Shown piece after piece: positions 53,776 to 63,584 of a stretch of 64,000 nucleotides of DNA. Below the pieces are notes generated by a model. That model ran no database searches, was not told the DNA's origin, and saw only the letters and a program-made list of their open reading frames with translations. Source of the stretch: Cytophagaceae bacterium (GTDB taxonomy: Bacteria; Bacteroidota; Bacteroidia; Cytophagales; UBA9547); NCBI GenBank assembly GCA_027488865.1, contig JAIYAU010000034.1, positions 62,001-126,000 on the forward strand. The letters run 5' to 3'. Position 1 is the first letter of the stretch. Each line of letters opens with the position of its first letter. Both the position numbers and the translations under genes were made by a program.

Positions 53776-56007
53776 TTAATGTGACAATACTTTAATCTCT
53801 AATCTACGATTCAAGGCACGTCCTTCAGGGTTATCTGAGCCATCAGGATTCACATTCGGCGCAATTGGTTGTGATTCTCCAAACCCTATAGCTGTAAGAC
53901 GTTTTATATCAATGTTTCTGTCAACTAAATAATCCATCACTATATCTGCACGTCGTTGAGATAGATTTAAATTATATTCTTCTGACCCTTTACTATCACA
54001 ATGGCCAGAAATTTCAATCTTAATTTTAGGATATTTGTTTAAGAAATTATAGAGCACTTCTAACGCGGGCTTAGAGCTAGGTTTAAGCTTATCAGAATTT
54101 GGTTCAAAAGACAAATTATCTAAAACCAATTTTTCTTGATCAACCATTTTATTAGCGTCGGTATTACTGGTCAATTTAAGCCTTTTAATCTTTAAAGTAT
54201 CCAAGGTTGGACTTTCTTTATGTGCAATTAGTTCAATTCTCGCCGAGTCGGTGCGCAACGAACTAAGAAGTAAACGTTTAGAAATATAGTTTTCCTTTTG
54301 AGCCAAGAGCACATACTGTTTGCCCTTTTCTAACACCAGTTTAAATTCTCCATTTTGGTTGCTAGTGTCTTGCCATTGAACATATTCTTTCAAAGAAACA
54401 AAAGTGGTGTCCCCTGAAGTTGCTAGCTTATCATATTGCTTTTTCTTGATAAACCCAACTGCTGCAAATGGGATTTTATTCGTTACTTTAACAGAATCAG
54501 TATTTACTTTGATTTTTGTTTCTTGCAATCCTGTTTTTAATAACTTCACCGTATCAGACACACTTGAAGTATCTGTTTTATAGACCTTTTCCAATTGATA
54601 TTCGAATGTTTTCCCATTTAAAATATACTTTTCTGGATCCCTTTCTTTAAAATAATAAATATCATCGCAACAGGTTTCGCTGTGTAATGCAATACCGCCA
54701 GGCCTATTGCTTACCATATAGCCAGCTTCTTCGTCAAAACTCTTTTTATGCACTGGTACGTAATATGTATCGTCATAAGATGAATTAATTGGGTACATTA
54801 AATTTTCAGGCTTTGTCCATTTATTATCCTTACCTTCTGATTTAAATACGTCAAATCCTCCAAACCCAAAATGGTAATTAGAACTAAAATACAATTGACC
54901 CTTTTCATTGTCATAATATGGTGTAACCTCATCTCTTGTGGTATTGATTTTATTGCCACAATTAATAGGTTTTTTAAATTTTCCAGGAGAAATCATTTGT
55001 GTAAACCAAATGTCCTTACCCCCTTGCCCTCCTGGTCGGTCGGAGGAGAAATATAGTACAGTAGTGGAAGTAGCAACGCCTTTTTTACTCTTTTTTACCG
55101 AAGATTGAAATGTAGGTTGTGTGGTATTAAAATCATTAAAATTAACATTTGACACTTTTTTTGCCTTATGTTGTTTTATTTTGTCATGGTCATACTCTAC
55201 ATAATAAAGGTCACAAACAATTTTATTGTCACGATCAGGCTTACATCTAGTAAAATAAAAATAACGCCCATCAGGGGACAAAACACCATTTGCAGTATGT
55301 TCATAGTTGGTGTTATATTCATTCAATTCTATAGGAGCAGACCATGAATTGTCTTGTCTAACTGTTTCAAATAGTTTAACAGAATTAAAATGATTGTCTT
55401 CATGACCATATTGAATAATTGAGTCATTTGGTAATGACGCAAAAATCAGCGTGTCATGATGAATAGGAAATGGCGAAAAATCACTGTAAGCTCTATTCAT
55501 ATTACCCAACAACCTCGTGGCCTTATGCCCTGTACTATCTTCATTAAGAAAGGTTTTTACCCATTCACAAGCATTTAACTCATTTTTATTCCACTTTGGT
55601 AAATCTTTCAACTTTGGATTTTTAGCCTTTATCTTCGAAAATTTAAGAAAAGCCTCTTGAGCTTCATCGTATTTCATTCTAGATTTCAGCACTTCACCTA
55701 AGTAAAATAAAGCCTCTGGATGCTTTTTATACTCTTTGTTAGAAGTATATCGTATCAAAAATTTTTCAGCATTTTTATAATCTCTAGTAATATAAAATGC
55801 ATTCGCCAACTTAAATACTACTTCTTCGTTTCCGGGCTGGGCTTTATCATACTGTAAATATTTTTCTATGGCGTTATAATAACTCCTTTGTTCCATCAAT
55901 TTATCAGCAATCTTAAGCTGTCTTTTTTGTTCAGTGGTTATTGCTTGATTCTGTGCCAATAAGAAGGAGCAAACAAAAGTTATTATTAATATTAAAAACC
56001 TTACCAT
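53776..56007 (-). CDS. PorE-like OmpA family protein (TPR, PD40, CRD, OmpA)
   Basis: The 743-residue protein has a signal peptide (about 1-18), TPR repeats (about 25-115), a WD40-like PD40 propeller (about 175-440, for example SPDGRYFYFTRC, YFSSDRPGGQGGKDIWFTQ), a carboxypeptidase-regulatory-like segment (about 510-600) and a C-terminal OmpA peptidoglycan-binding domain (about 630-743: ISGHCDSKGSEEYNLNLSQRRADIVMDYL). This exact order matches PorE, a T9SS component that anchors to peptidoglycan. It lies downstream of PorP/SprF and a type-B-sorted adhesin, spaced 27 bases. It is either PorE itself or a paralogue dedicated to this adhesin. Confidence 0.88.
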   Translation of the reverse strand: MVRFLILIITFVCSFLLAQNQAITTEQKRQLKIADKLMEQRSYYNAIEKYLQYDKAQPGNEEVVFKLANAFYITRDYKNAEKFLIRYTSNKEYKKHPEALFYLGEVLKSRMKYDEAQEAFLKFSKIKAKNPKLKDLPKWNKNELNACEWVKTFLNEDSTGHKATRLLGNMNRAYSDFSPFPIHHDTLIFASLPNDSIIQYGHEDNHFNSVKLFETVRQDNSWSAPIELNEYNTNYEHTANGVLSPDGRYFYFTRCKPDRDNKIVCDLYYVEYDHDKIKQHKAKKVSNVNFNDFNTTQPTFQSSVKKSKKGVATSTTVLYFSSDRPGGQGGKDIWFTQMISPGKFKKPINCGNKINTTRDEVTPYYDNEKGQLYFSSNYHFGFGGFDVFKSEGKDNKWTKPENLMYPINSSYDDTYYVPVHKKSFDEEAGYMVSNRPGGIALHSETCCDDIYYFKERDPEKYILNGKTFEYQLEKVYKTDTSSVSDTVKLLKTGLQETKIKVNTDSVKVTNKIPFAAVGFIKKKQYDKLATSGDTTFVSLKEYVQWQDTSNQNGEFKLVLEKGKQYVLLAQKENYISKRLLLSSLRTDSARIELIAHKESPTLDTLKIKRLKLTSNTDANKMVDQEKLVLDNLSFEPNSDKLKPSSKPALEVLYNFLNKYPKIKIEISGHCDSKGSEEYNLNLSQRRADIVMDYLVDRNIDIKRLTAIGFGESQPIAPNVNPDGSDNPEGRALNRRLEIKVLSH

Positions 56008-56034
56008 AATTATACACTTTATAATAACACTAGA

Positions 56035-57066
56035 TTAAAAAATTCCACAAGGAACTGTAAAGTCACTAGGATGATTGCGTCTTAACAATCCAAAATAATT
56101 CAATGAAAATTCATAAGCACCAACAGGCCTTGCAACTGTACCTTCGGCTCCTTTAGCATTTTTAAGGCTTGAGGCAGTAGCATCATAACTAAATCTACAA
56201 TCGATTGACTTGTATCGTGCACCAACTACAAAAATTGCTGCATCTTTGGCTCGCATAAATAATCCACCAATTAATTGTGTGTTAATTGCAGCGTTAAGTT
56301 CGTAGGTTAAAATAGCGCCCATGTTTAACATATAGGCTGAAGATTGTCTCATATACAAGGCTTGTGGAGATAAAATAAGTTTACTTCCTAGTCGCTGATT
56401 AACTCCAATATTATATACACCTCTTGTTCCTATTTTATTTCCTACATTATTGTATAGTGATTCCTTGGGTTGTTGAAGTTGATAAAAGGATAAACCAGCA
56501 ATAAAATCTGTTTTATCTGATAAAATGAAATTATAGAATGCTCCTATTTGACCATCAAAATAAGCACTCCTGTCATTATCAATATTCTCCAAAGAAGGCA
56601 ATGAAGAATTATACAAAAAATCTTTGTATTGATTTGAAAACTGAAGATTCGTGAGATTATATGACTTTTGTGAATAGCCAAGTTGTATACCTAGCGATAA
56701 CCTGTGTCTTCTTTGTAAATCCAACATTCTATGGTACGCTCCTGAAGCATATATTGCAGAAGTTCTTATTGTTCCAGCAGCTAAATTATCTTGAAACAAC
56801 ATAATACCTGCCCCAATTTTGTCCTTTTTTAACCAACGGCTTTTGAAGTTTAAATCAGCGCCAAATGCTGATGTAATAAACTCTGAATTAAGTGCAGACC
56901 ATTGTCTTCTGTGATTGATGGTGGCCCTTATATCCTCTTTAAATCTTCCTGTGTTTGCAGGATTAACTACTAACGGAGCAGAGAAAAATTGTGTAAATTG
57001 ATAATCCTGCCCATAACTTACAACAGATGAAAAGACTATACAAATTATAAAAAACAGATGTTTCAT
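56035..57066 (-). CDS. PorP/SprF family outer membrane protein
   Basis: The 343-residue protein has a signal peptide (about 1-19), then QDYQFTQFFSAPLVVNPANTGRF, the family's hallmark start, and a beta-rich barrel body with HRRQWSALNSEF, ASGAYHRMLDLQRRHRLSLGIQLGYSQ and LSFYQLQQP. SprF proteins are needed for surface display of SprB-like adhesins carrying type-B sorting domains, and PorP is a T9SS outer-membrane part. It sits between the adhesin and the PorE-like gene in one operon, the typical order for a substrate-specific SprF. Confidence 0.93.
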   Translation of the reverse strand: MKHLFFIICIVFSSVVSYGQDYQFTQFFSAPLVVNPANTGRFKEDIRATINHRRQWSALNSEFITSAFGADLNFKSRWLKKDKIGAGIMLFQDNLAAGTIRTSAIYASGAYHRMLDLQRRHRLSLGIQLGYSQKSYNLTNLQFSNQYKDFLYNSSLPSLENIDNDRSAYFDGQIGAFYNFILSDKTDFIAGLSFYQLQQPKESLYNNVGNKIGTRGVYNIGVNQRLGSKLILSPQALYMRQSSAYMLNMGAILTYELNAAINTQLIGGLFMRAKDAAIFVVGARYKSIDCRFSYDATASSLKNAKGAEGTVARPVGAYEFSLNYFGLLRRNHPSDFTVPCGIF

Positions 57067-57094
57067 AAATCTAAAAATATTTAAGGTAAAAGGT

Positions 57095-60000
57095 TTATTT
57101 TATAAGTGTAACATTTCTTTTAAAATTGAATTGCTTATTGTACTTCCCCTTTGCTTTGACATGCACAACATAAACCCCAATTTCTTGATCCACACCATTT
57201 AATTTACCATCCCAAGTTGCCTTTACATCGTTTCCACCGTCAAAAACTAATTGACCCCACCTATTGAAAATTTTAAAAGTTTCAAGCTCAGGTATTAATT
57301 TATAAATAAGCGAAAGCTGGTCGTTTTTGCCGTCGTTGTTAGGGGAAAAGGCAGTTGGCAAATCTAAACGTGTATCTGTATCTACAATTTTGGTTAAAGA
57401 GTCAACACACCCTTTGTCATTGGTCACGACTAAAGTGACTGGATATCTTTGAACCCCTGCAAAGGTATGCAGTGTATTTATTGGTGTAGTATAACTTTCT
57501 TTTGTGCCATCACCAAAATTCCAATCAAACTTAATATTGTTAGAACCTATCCCACCAGATAAGTTTTCAAACTCAACATTTACACCTTGCTCTGCTAACA
57601 ATGAATCAAATTGAAAATTTGCAAGAGGTGATTGTTTTGAAAAAACACTATCACTATCTGTGAATGAACATTTTGGTGTATTAACGGTCAAAGAAACTTT
57701 ATACTTGCCACCTAGTTTATACAGATGTTTGGGATTCTTTTCTGTTGAGGTTGTTCCATCTCCAAAATCCCAAAGTAAAGAGGTAATTATAGTATCTTCC
57801 GGTAAAATACCACTACCTATGAACTTGATCGAACTAGTAAATGAGGTTTCTTTATTATTGGCACATACGGAGTCCGAATTAATTGTTACTAGTGGTGCTG
57901 GACGAGAATATAATATGGTATCCAAAGCCGCTCTGCATTCTTTAAAACGGTTAAAAATAGGATCCAAGTCACGATTAACAGTGTAGACTTTTATTGGTAC
58001 ATTGCCTCCAAATGGAACTACAATACCCCTAGAGATAGCATCCCCTGCCGATTGATAATTTGACTCTTCAATAATATTATTCCCAACGGATATTCCCCAG
58101 GTTTTTGCAAAACTATCTTGAGGTTTTATTATAAATGGCACAGGTTCGTTTTGACACACCGTGTTCATTTCAACTTTAGGTTTTAAATTACCGTTGGCTA
58201 TATCTTGAACTTCTATATCTGCGTATACACACCCATTTACGTCTGTAGCAATTACGTGTAAGTCATACGATACAGCAGTTAAATCAATAGCTTTAAAACG
58301 AACCGTGTCACCAGTTGCAGTTTGAACAGGTGTTGTAAAAATAGGCGTCTTTGGTGTACCTCCAATAGAATTTCGTGGTGCTAAAGTCCATATAACAGAA
58401 CTAAGTTTGACCTCCGAATTTCCAACATTAGCATTTTTAAAAAACTTAAACTCCAATGAATCACTTACACAATACCTAGAGTTGAATATATCGCCCTTAA
58501 ATTCAGGTTTGATGTCAGTTGTAATTGGATTATTTGTAACGTATTTACAAACATTGTCATTAATAACCATGCCCGTATGTCTATTATAGGTGGCTTCAAA
58601 ACTTATGCTAGCCGTGGTGTTGGTAGTATAAATAAAATCAATTTCCTTAGAAGAATTTTGATCACCTTTAACGACCGACACATTAGGACTACCAAAAAAC
58701 CACCTTACCCCGCTCACATTGTTAAAAGTATTTGGAACACTTTCCACGCTGGTTGCGGATAAAACGTCTGTAGCACAAATTGAGGTAGTAAGTACATTAG
58801 GCGTTAAACTAAATATATCTTTTATATAAGTATTGTAAACAACATTAGTAAATGTATTGTCACAATCATTATTATCAATTGCCTTTAGGCTAACAATATA
58901 ATTGTTGGGTTGGGCATAAAGATGCGAAACTGGATTCTTATCGGTTGTGATAAGTTTTGGACTTCCGTCACCAAAATCCCATTCAAATTGTTTAAACGAG
59001 CCTGCGGTAGATGTATTAAAAAACTTCATAGCATTACCTGCTTTACAAACAGTATCGTATTGAAAACTAGCGACAACAGGAAAGTTGATGGTTATGCTGG
59101 AATCATGTTTACAACCATATTTATCTTTAAATTCCACAATATATGGACCTGCCTTATTAGCCGTAATTTGTTTAACACTACCAGTTATTGGAACAGTTAA
59201 TGGAGTATTCCAACTATAGTTTTCTCCTCCATTGGGGTTCTGAAGAATATTAGTGACGAGTAAAGTATCTGGTCTATTACAAATTAAATCAAACCTACTT
59301 AAGGGTGTAAGCTCTTTGTTGGTAATTTCAACCTTAGGATTTGGATAAATTTTTATTTTAATAGTAGTACTATCTAAACAACCTGCAAGGGTAATTATTG
59401 AATAACCAATTGAGTAAGTACCAGTATCTAAGGAACTTAATTTTAAGCTGTTACCGCCAAAAAATGGGAATCCAATGATCGGATAAAATAACTGCTCTTT
59501 GTACTTTTCCAAGTTGGTTTTATTATAAATACTGTCAAAAGACCAAGTTGTTAAAAATGCACCACATGTTAATCCTTTATAATCCGTTATATCTGTTATA
59601 TGATTACCGTCTATTATCTGACAAGAATCTAGGCGACTAAGTTTTAATTGAGGTTTTTCACAAATTTCAATGGCTGACTTTACTGTAGCTGTACATCCAA
59701 CTTCGTTTGTAACGGTGAGAGAATTTGAAAACAGACCTGGTTTGTTATATATATGTTTTACCACTGTGTCATTGGTTACCAAATTAGGAGTGCCATCTCC
59801 CCACTCCCACGTTCTACTCGTTATTGATCCTATATATGATATGGACGAATCTTTGAAAACTACATCGCGTCCAAGACAATATGTAGAATCTTTAAAATAT
59901 GCTTCTAAACTCGAATTTAATCTAACACTACTAGACGATTTACAACCGTTAACATCCTGTATAGTCAAAAAATAAGATCCAATGGCTCTTGTTTTTACAA

Positions 60001-61351
60001 TTGTATCAGTAATGTTTGCAAAACCATTTGGCCCGCTCCAAGTATATTTAAACGGACGTTTACCTTTTATTGCACTTGGTTTAATTTCAGAATCCTTATC
60101 ACAAGGAATTCTAAAATCTGACCCTAAGTTAAAAACAGGTGGCGCCACCACTTCTAAAGTAAAAGTTTGTTGTTTTGTTTCTACCGTAGGACAGCCGTCA
60201 TCAGTAGCTTGAACAACAAAAGTAGTAATACCAGTATCTGCCAAAGTTATGGTCTTAAAAAACCATATTTCATCGGTTTTTCCTCCACCCGTAGTACCGA
60301 AAGACCAACCTGATTTAGATATTGATATTGCAGATAAAAATACATTTTGATCTGCATCAGGATCAGAGGCAGTTATTCCAAAATTTACCCTGTCTAAAAA
60401 ATCTCCAACACATGCAGTAATTTTAAAATTATTTGTGGAACCCTTAATACCACTTATGACTGGTTTTTTATTAGCACAAGAAAAAGAATTTATTTGAAAT
60501 GCCCTAGAGGTATTCCCTATTACAACACCTTTTCTAATTTCTTTTACAACTACCTCTGTTAGACCAATATCATTTATTGTAGAAGGATTTAGATTTATTA
60601 CCCCTTTATTAGTAATTGAAATTCTATTTACTAGATTCATTGGTCTGGTACTATCAAAACCAGCTGCATAATTAACTTTATCTCCAATATTTCCTAGAGG
60701 AGTCCTAAGTGAATACATTAGACTATCTCCATCAGCGTCTCTAGCCAGTAAGTTGTAAGTATTATTACTACCTACACATGATGTAAATAATGGACTTGAC
60801 CCAAAAACAGGTGAACTATTTTGGTTAATTTGTAAATTATTAATATTTGTTTCTACAAAGTATGGTTCACTAAAAATAGAAATGAAATTTTTAATGTTTC
60901 TTGTTCTAAAATCTTGACGCCAAAACAGTTTCCAATCTTTGGCCTTAGGCTGCGTAGATAAATCCAAAACTCCCCTATAAGTATATTTTTTTACACCTCG
61001 CTCAAGACCCGCAGAACATTTCGTAATTACCTTTTTACAAAAAATAGGGACTTCTTCTCCATTGGTAATTTTTGAAACTACAAAAAATCTAAAATCATTG
61101 TCTCTGACACCAATATTTAATGAGTCTGACCGATAGTTTAGCGTTAAATTAGATATTTGATCAAGAGCTACAGTAGATCCACATTCAGTGAATACTGTTA
61201 AGGTTACTTGATATTGTTGGGTGCCTACAATTTGTTCATAAGACAAATCTGCCGCAGTTATAAAATCAGGATTACCAACTTTTTGACCATTAACAAAAAA
61301 CAGGCTAGTCGTAAATAATAATGTCAATAATATTTGAAATCTTCTCCTCAT
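57095..61351 (-). CDS. PKD-repeat adhesin with type-B (gliding-motility-type) C-terminal sorting domain
   Basis: The protein has 1418 residues from ATG 61351; an ATG at 61399 would add 16 residues ahead of a good signal peptide, so I reject it. After the signal peptide (about 1-22) come beta-sandwich domains. At least four PKD motifs are visible (EWGDGTPN, EWDFGDGSPK, LLWDFGDGTTS, DWNFGDGTKE). The C-terminus carries the gliding-motility-associated/CHU_C domain: PTAFSPNNDGKNDQLSL, FKIFNRWGQLVFDGG and GVYVVHVKAKGK. It would be exported by T9SS and attached to the surface. Its own SprF and PorE-like proteins follow. A two-box promoter lies upstream. Confidence 0.92.
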   Translation of the reverse strand: MRRRFQILLTLLFTTSLFFVNGQKVGNPDFITAADLSYEQIVGTQQYQVTLTVFTECGSTVALDQISNLTLNYRSDSLNIGVRDNDFRFFVVSKITNGEEVPIFCKKVITKCSAGLERGVKKYTYRGVLDLSTQPKAKDWKLFWRQDFRTRNIKNFISIFSEPYFVETNINNLQINQNSSPVFGSSPLFTSCVGSNNTYNLLARDADGDSLMYSLRTPLGNIGDKVNYAAGFDSTRPMNLVNRISITNKGVINLNPSTINDIGLTEVVVKEIRKGVVIGNTSRAFQINSFSCANKKPVISGIKGSTNNFKITACVGDFLDRVNFGITASDPDADQNVFLSAISISKSGWSFGTTGGGKTDEIWFFKTITLADTGITTFVVQATDDGCPTVETKQQTFTLEVVAPPVFNLGSDFRIPCDKDSEIKPSAIKGKRPFKYTWSGPNGFANITDTIVKTRAIGSYFLTIQDVNGCKSSSSVRLNSSLEAYFKDSTYCLGRDVVFKDSSISYIGSITSRTWEWGDGTPNLVTNDTVVKHIYNKPGLFSNSLTVTNEVGCTATVKSAIEICEKPQLKLSRLDSCQIIDGNHITDITDYKGLTCGAFLTTWSFDSIYNKTNLEKYKEQLFYPIIGFPFFGGNSLKLSSLDTGTYSIGYSIITLAGCLDSTTIKIKIYPNPKVEITNKELTPLSRFDLICNRPDTLLVTNILQNPNGGENYSWNTPLTVPITGSVKQITANKAGPYIVEFKDKYGCKHDSSITINFPVVASFQYDTVCKAGNAMKFFNTSTAGSFKQFEWDFGDGSPKLITTDKNPVSHLYAQPNNYIVSLKAIDNNDCDNTFTNVVYNTYIKDIFSLTPNVLTTSICATDVLSATSVESVPNTFNNVSGVRWFFGSPNVSVVKGDQNSSKEIDFIYTTNTTASISFEATYNRHTGMVINDNVCKYVTNNPITTDIKPEFKGDIFNSRYCVSDSLEFKFFKNANVGNSEVKLSSVIWTLAPRNSIGGTPKTPIFTTPVQTATGDTVRFKAIDLTAVSYDLHVIATDVNGCVYADIEVQDIANGNLKPKVEMNTVCQNEPVPFIIKPQDSFAKTWGISVGNNIIEESNYQSAGDAISRGIVVPFGGNVPIKVYTVNRDLDPIFNRFKECRAALDTILYSRPAPLVTINSDSVCANNKETSFTSSIKFIGSGILPEDTIITSLLWDFGDGTTSTEKNPKHLYKLGGKYKVSLTVNTPKCSFTDSDSVFSKQSPLANFQFDSLLAEQGVNVEFENLSGGIGSNNIKFDWNFGDGTKESYTTPINTLHTFAGVQRYPVTLVVTNDKGCVDSLTKIVDTDTRLDLPTAFSPNNDGKNDQLSLIYKLIPELETFKIFNRWGQLVFDGGNDVKATWDGKLNGVDQEIGVYVVHVKAKGKYNKQFNFKRNVTLIK

Positions 61352-61396
61352 AATTTTAGGTCGAAAAATTGGTGTTATTCTTATTACGTAGATTGA

Positions 61397-61428
61397 CAAA
61401 CATAAAAAAATTACAATTCAGTAGCAAA
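61397..61428 (-). promoter_or_regulatory. Two-box promoter of the adhesin-PorP-PorE operon
   Basis: On the minus strand TTTG (61425-61428) is followed after 20 bases by TATGTTTG (61397-61404), close to the Bacteroidota consensus TTTG-N19-TAnnTTTG. The adhesin ATG lies 46 bases downstream. Confidence 0.75.
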
Positions 61429-61518
61429 GAACTTATATGATATTTATGTTAATTTTGAGGAGTTTCATCAAATATTCATAAATATATAACTATTCGATGA
61501 AAATATTTAATTTATACC

Positions 61519-62886
61519 ATGTCAAAAATTAAGTCTTCGTTCTTTTGCCAAAGCTGTGGACATCAGTCGCCCAAGTGGCTTGGCAAGTGTCCTTCATGTA
61601 ATGAATGGAATACATATGTTGAAGAGCTAATTCAAAAAGAAGAAAAACAAGGGCATTATGTTTCTTCCTCCTTAAGAATAGCTGCCAAACCCACCCCAAT
61701 TCATCAGATTGTTTATAATGAAACCCAAAGAATTGACTCAAAAGATACTGAACTTAATCGTGTATTGGGTGGTGGCATTGTACCAGGTTCGATAGTGCTT
61801 GTGGGCGGTGAGCCTGGCATTGGTAAGTCCACATTAATGCTTCAAATTGCCATAAGCCTTGGAAATTACAAAGTATTATACGTGAGCGGTGAAGAAAGCG
61901 AGCAGCAAACAAAAATGCGTGCTGAGCGATTGGGGATAGAAAGCCAAAATTGTTATTTACTAGCAGAAACAAATACCCAAAATATTTTTAAACAAATTGA
62001 AATTTTGCAGCCGTCATTGGTGGTAATAGATTCAGTGCAAACCTTACAATCATCTTTTATTGAATCTTCTGCAGGCAGTATCTCACAGGTAAGAGAATGT
62101 ACTGGTGAGTTTTTAAAATATGCCAAAGAAACTGGTACACCTGTTTTTTTAATTGGGCACATTACAAAAGAGGGTACACTCGCAGGACCAAAAGTTTTAG
62201 AACATATGGTCGATACAGTACTCCAATTTGAAGGAGACCGGCATTTGTCCTATAGAATTTTGCGAACGATTAAAAACCGTTTTGGTTCCACTTCAGAGCT
62301 AGGAATCTATGAGATGACTGGCAAAGGACTTAGGGAAGTTAATAATCCATCAGAAATATTGATTTCTCAACGGGACGAGGCACTAAGTGGTACAACCATT
62401 GGTGCTTCTATTGAAGGCAATAGACCGCTTTTAGTAGAAATTCAATCGCTTGTGAGCCCAGCTACTTATGGTACACCTCAAAGAAGTTGTACAGGTTTTG
62501 ATGCAAAAAGATTAAATATGCTTTTGGCAGTCCTTGAAAAACGAGGAGGATTTAGATTGGGTGTTCATGACGTTTTCTTAAATATTGCAGGAGGTATTAA
62601 AATTGAAGATCCAGCTATAGATTTGGCTGTTTGCGCCTCTATATTATCAAGTTATGAAGACATATCTATTTCTAACCACGTTTGTTTCGCAGCGGAAGTA
62701 GGATTAGGTGGAGAGATAAGAGCAGTTCATAAAATCGAAAATAGGATTTCTGAAGCCGAAAAACTTGGATTCAAAGAAATCTACATTTCAAAATATAACA
62801 AAAAAGGTCTTGACCTTTCGGGTTTTGCAATTAAAATAAACCCTGTTTCTAAACTGACTGATGTGATAGAGGGCTTATTTGGATAA
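61519..62886 (+). CDS. radA: DNA repair protein RadA (Sms)
   Basis: The 455-residue protein has an N-terminal C4 zinc finger (Cys10, Cys13, Cys24, Cys27), a RecA-like ATPase with Walker A GGEPGIGKST (about 96-105), the KNRFG motif (252-256) unique to RadA, and a C-terminal Lon-like domain (about 275-455). RadA promotes branch migration during recombinational repair. Length and all motifs are normal. A TAATTTTG box at 61450-61457 lies 61 bases upstream. It ends one base from the convergent rhomboid gene. Confidence 0.97.
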   Translation: MSKIKSSFFCQSCGHQSPKWLGKCPSCNEWNTYVEELIQKEEKQGHYVSSSLRIAAKPTPIHQIVYNETQRIDSKDTELNRVLGGGIVPGSIVLVGGEPGIGKSTLMLQIAISLGNYKVLYVSGEESEQQTKMRAERLGIESQNCYLLAETNTQNIFKQIEILQPSLVVIDSVQTLQSSFIESSAGSISQVRECTGEFLKYAKETGTPVFLIGHITKEGTLAGPKVLEHMVDTVLQFEGDRHLSYRILRTIKNRFGSTSELGIYEMTGKGLREVNNPSEILISQRDEALSGTTIGASIEGNRPLLVEIQSLVSPATYGTPQRSCTGFDAKRLNMLLAVLEKRGGFRLGVHDVFLNIAGGIKIEDPAIDLAVCASILSSYEDISISNHVCFAAEVGLGGEIRAVHKIENRISEAEKLGFKEIYISKYNKKGLDLSGFAIKINPVSKLTDVIEGLFG

Positions 62887-62887
62887 T

Positions 62888-63502
62888 CTAATGCAACAAA
62901 CTTGATATTTGTTCTACAAAATTGATGAGAACACGTGGAAATATAATCACACCTGCTATCAAACCAAACAAAGCACCAAACAAATGGGCATCGTGACTAA
63001 TGTTGTCATATTGGTTTTTGGACATCCAATAAGAATAACCCATATATAAAACGCCCATTACTACCGCTGGCATTGGAATAAAATACAATCGAACCTCGGA
63101 TGTTGGAAAAAATAATATTACCAAAAAAATTACACTTGAAACAGCACCAGATGCCCCAAGTGCGCGATAATTATAATTATCTTTTTGTTTAAAAAACACT
63201 GGTAAATCAGAAGCTACAAGGGCTACTAAATAAAAAACAAGAAATGCAAATTTACCAATAGGGCCAAAAATTTGTTCAAAAATTGACTCTGCGACCTCGC
63301 CAAAACTAAATAAAGAAAACATATTTAGCCCTAAATGAAGATAATCAGCATGTATGAAGCCTGAAGTTAAAAATCGATGGTATTCATTTTTACGCTTCAT
63401 GGTGTAAGGCTCCAGCATCCACCTATACATAATATCCGCATTATTCCAAGCATAAAAACTTGCGGCAACTGTAACTATGATAATTATAAGTGTAATGGAC
63501 AT
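62888..63502 (-). CDS. Rhomboid family intramembrane serine protease
   Basis: The 204-residue protein has six membrane helices and the rhomboid active site: the nucleophile Ser118 in ALGASGAVSS and His173 in HDAHLFGALFG, with HADYLHLGLNMFSLFSFG (about 51-68) supplying the conserved His/Asn of helix 2. Rhomboids cut membrane proteins within the bilayer. Length is that of a minimal bacterial rhomboid without extra domains. It converges on radA. Its substrate is unknown. Confidence 0.93.
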   Translation of the reverse strand: MSITLIIIIVTVAASFYAWNNADIMYRWMLEPYTMKRKNEYHRFLTSGFIHADYLHLGLNMFSLFSFGEVAESIFEQIFGPIGKFAFLVFYLVALVASDLPVFFKQKDNYNYRALGASGAVSSVIFLVILFFPTSEVRLYFIPMPAVVMGVLYMGYSYWMSKNQYDNISHDAHLFGALFGLIAGVIIFPRVLINFVEQISSLLH

Positions 63503-63584
63503 TTTTTTTGATTAAAGAAGTACAAAACAGGCAGTTTTATTTGAAAAGAACAAATAATCGACTATTATTAATTAAAAAGTCATT

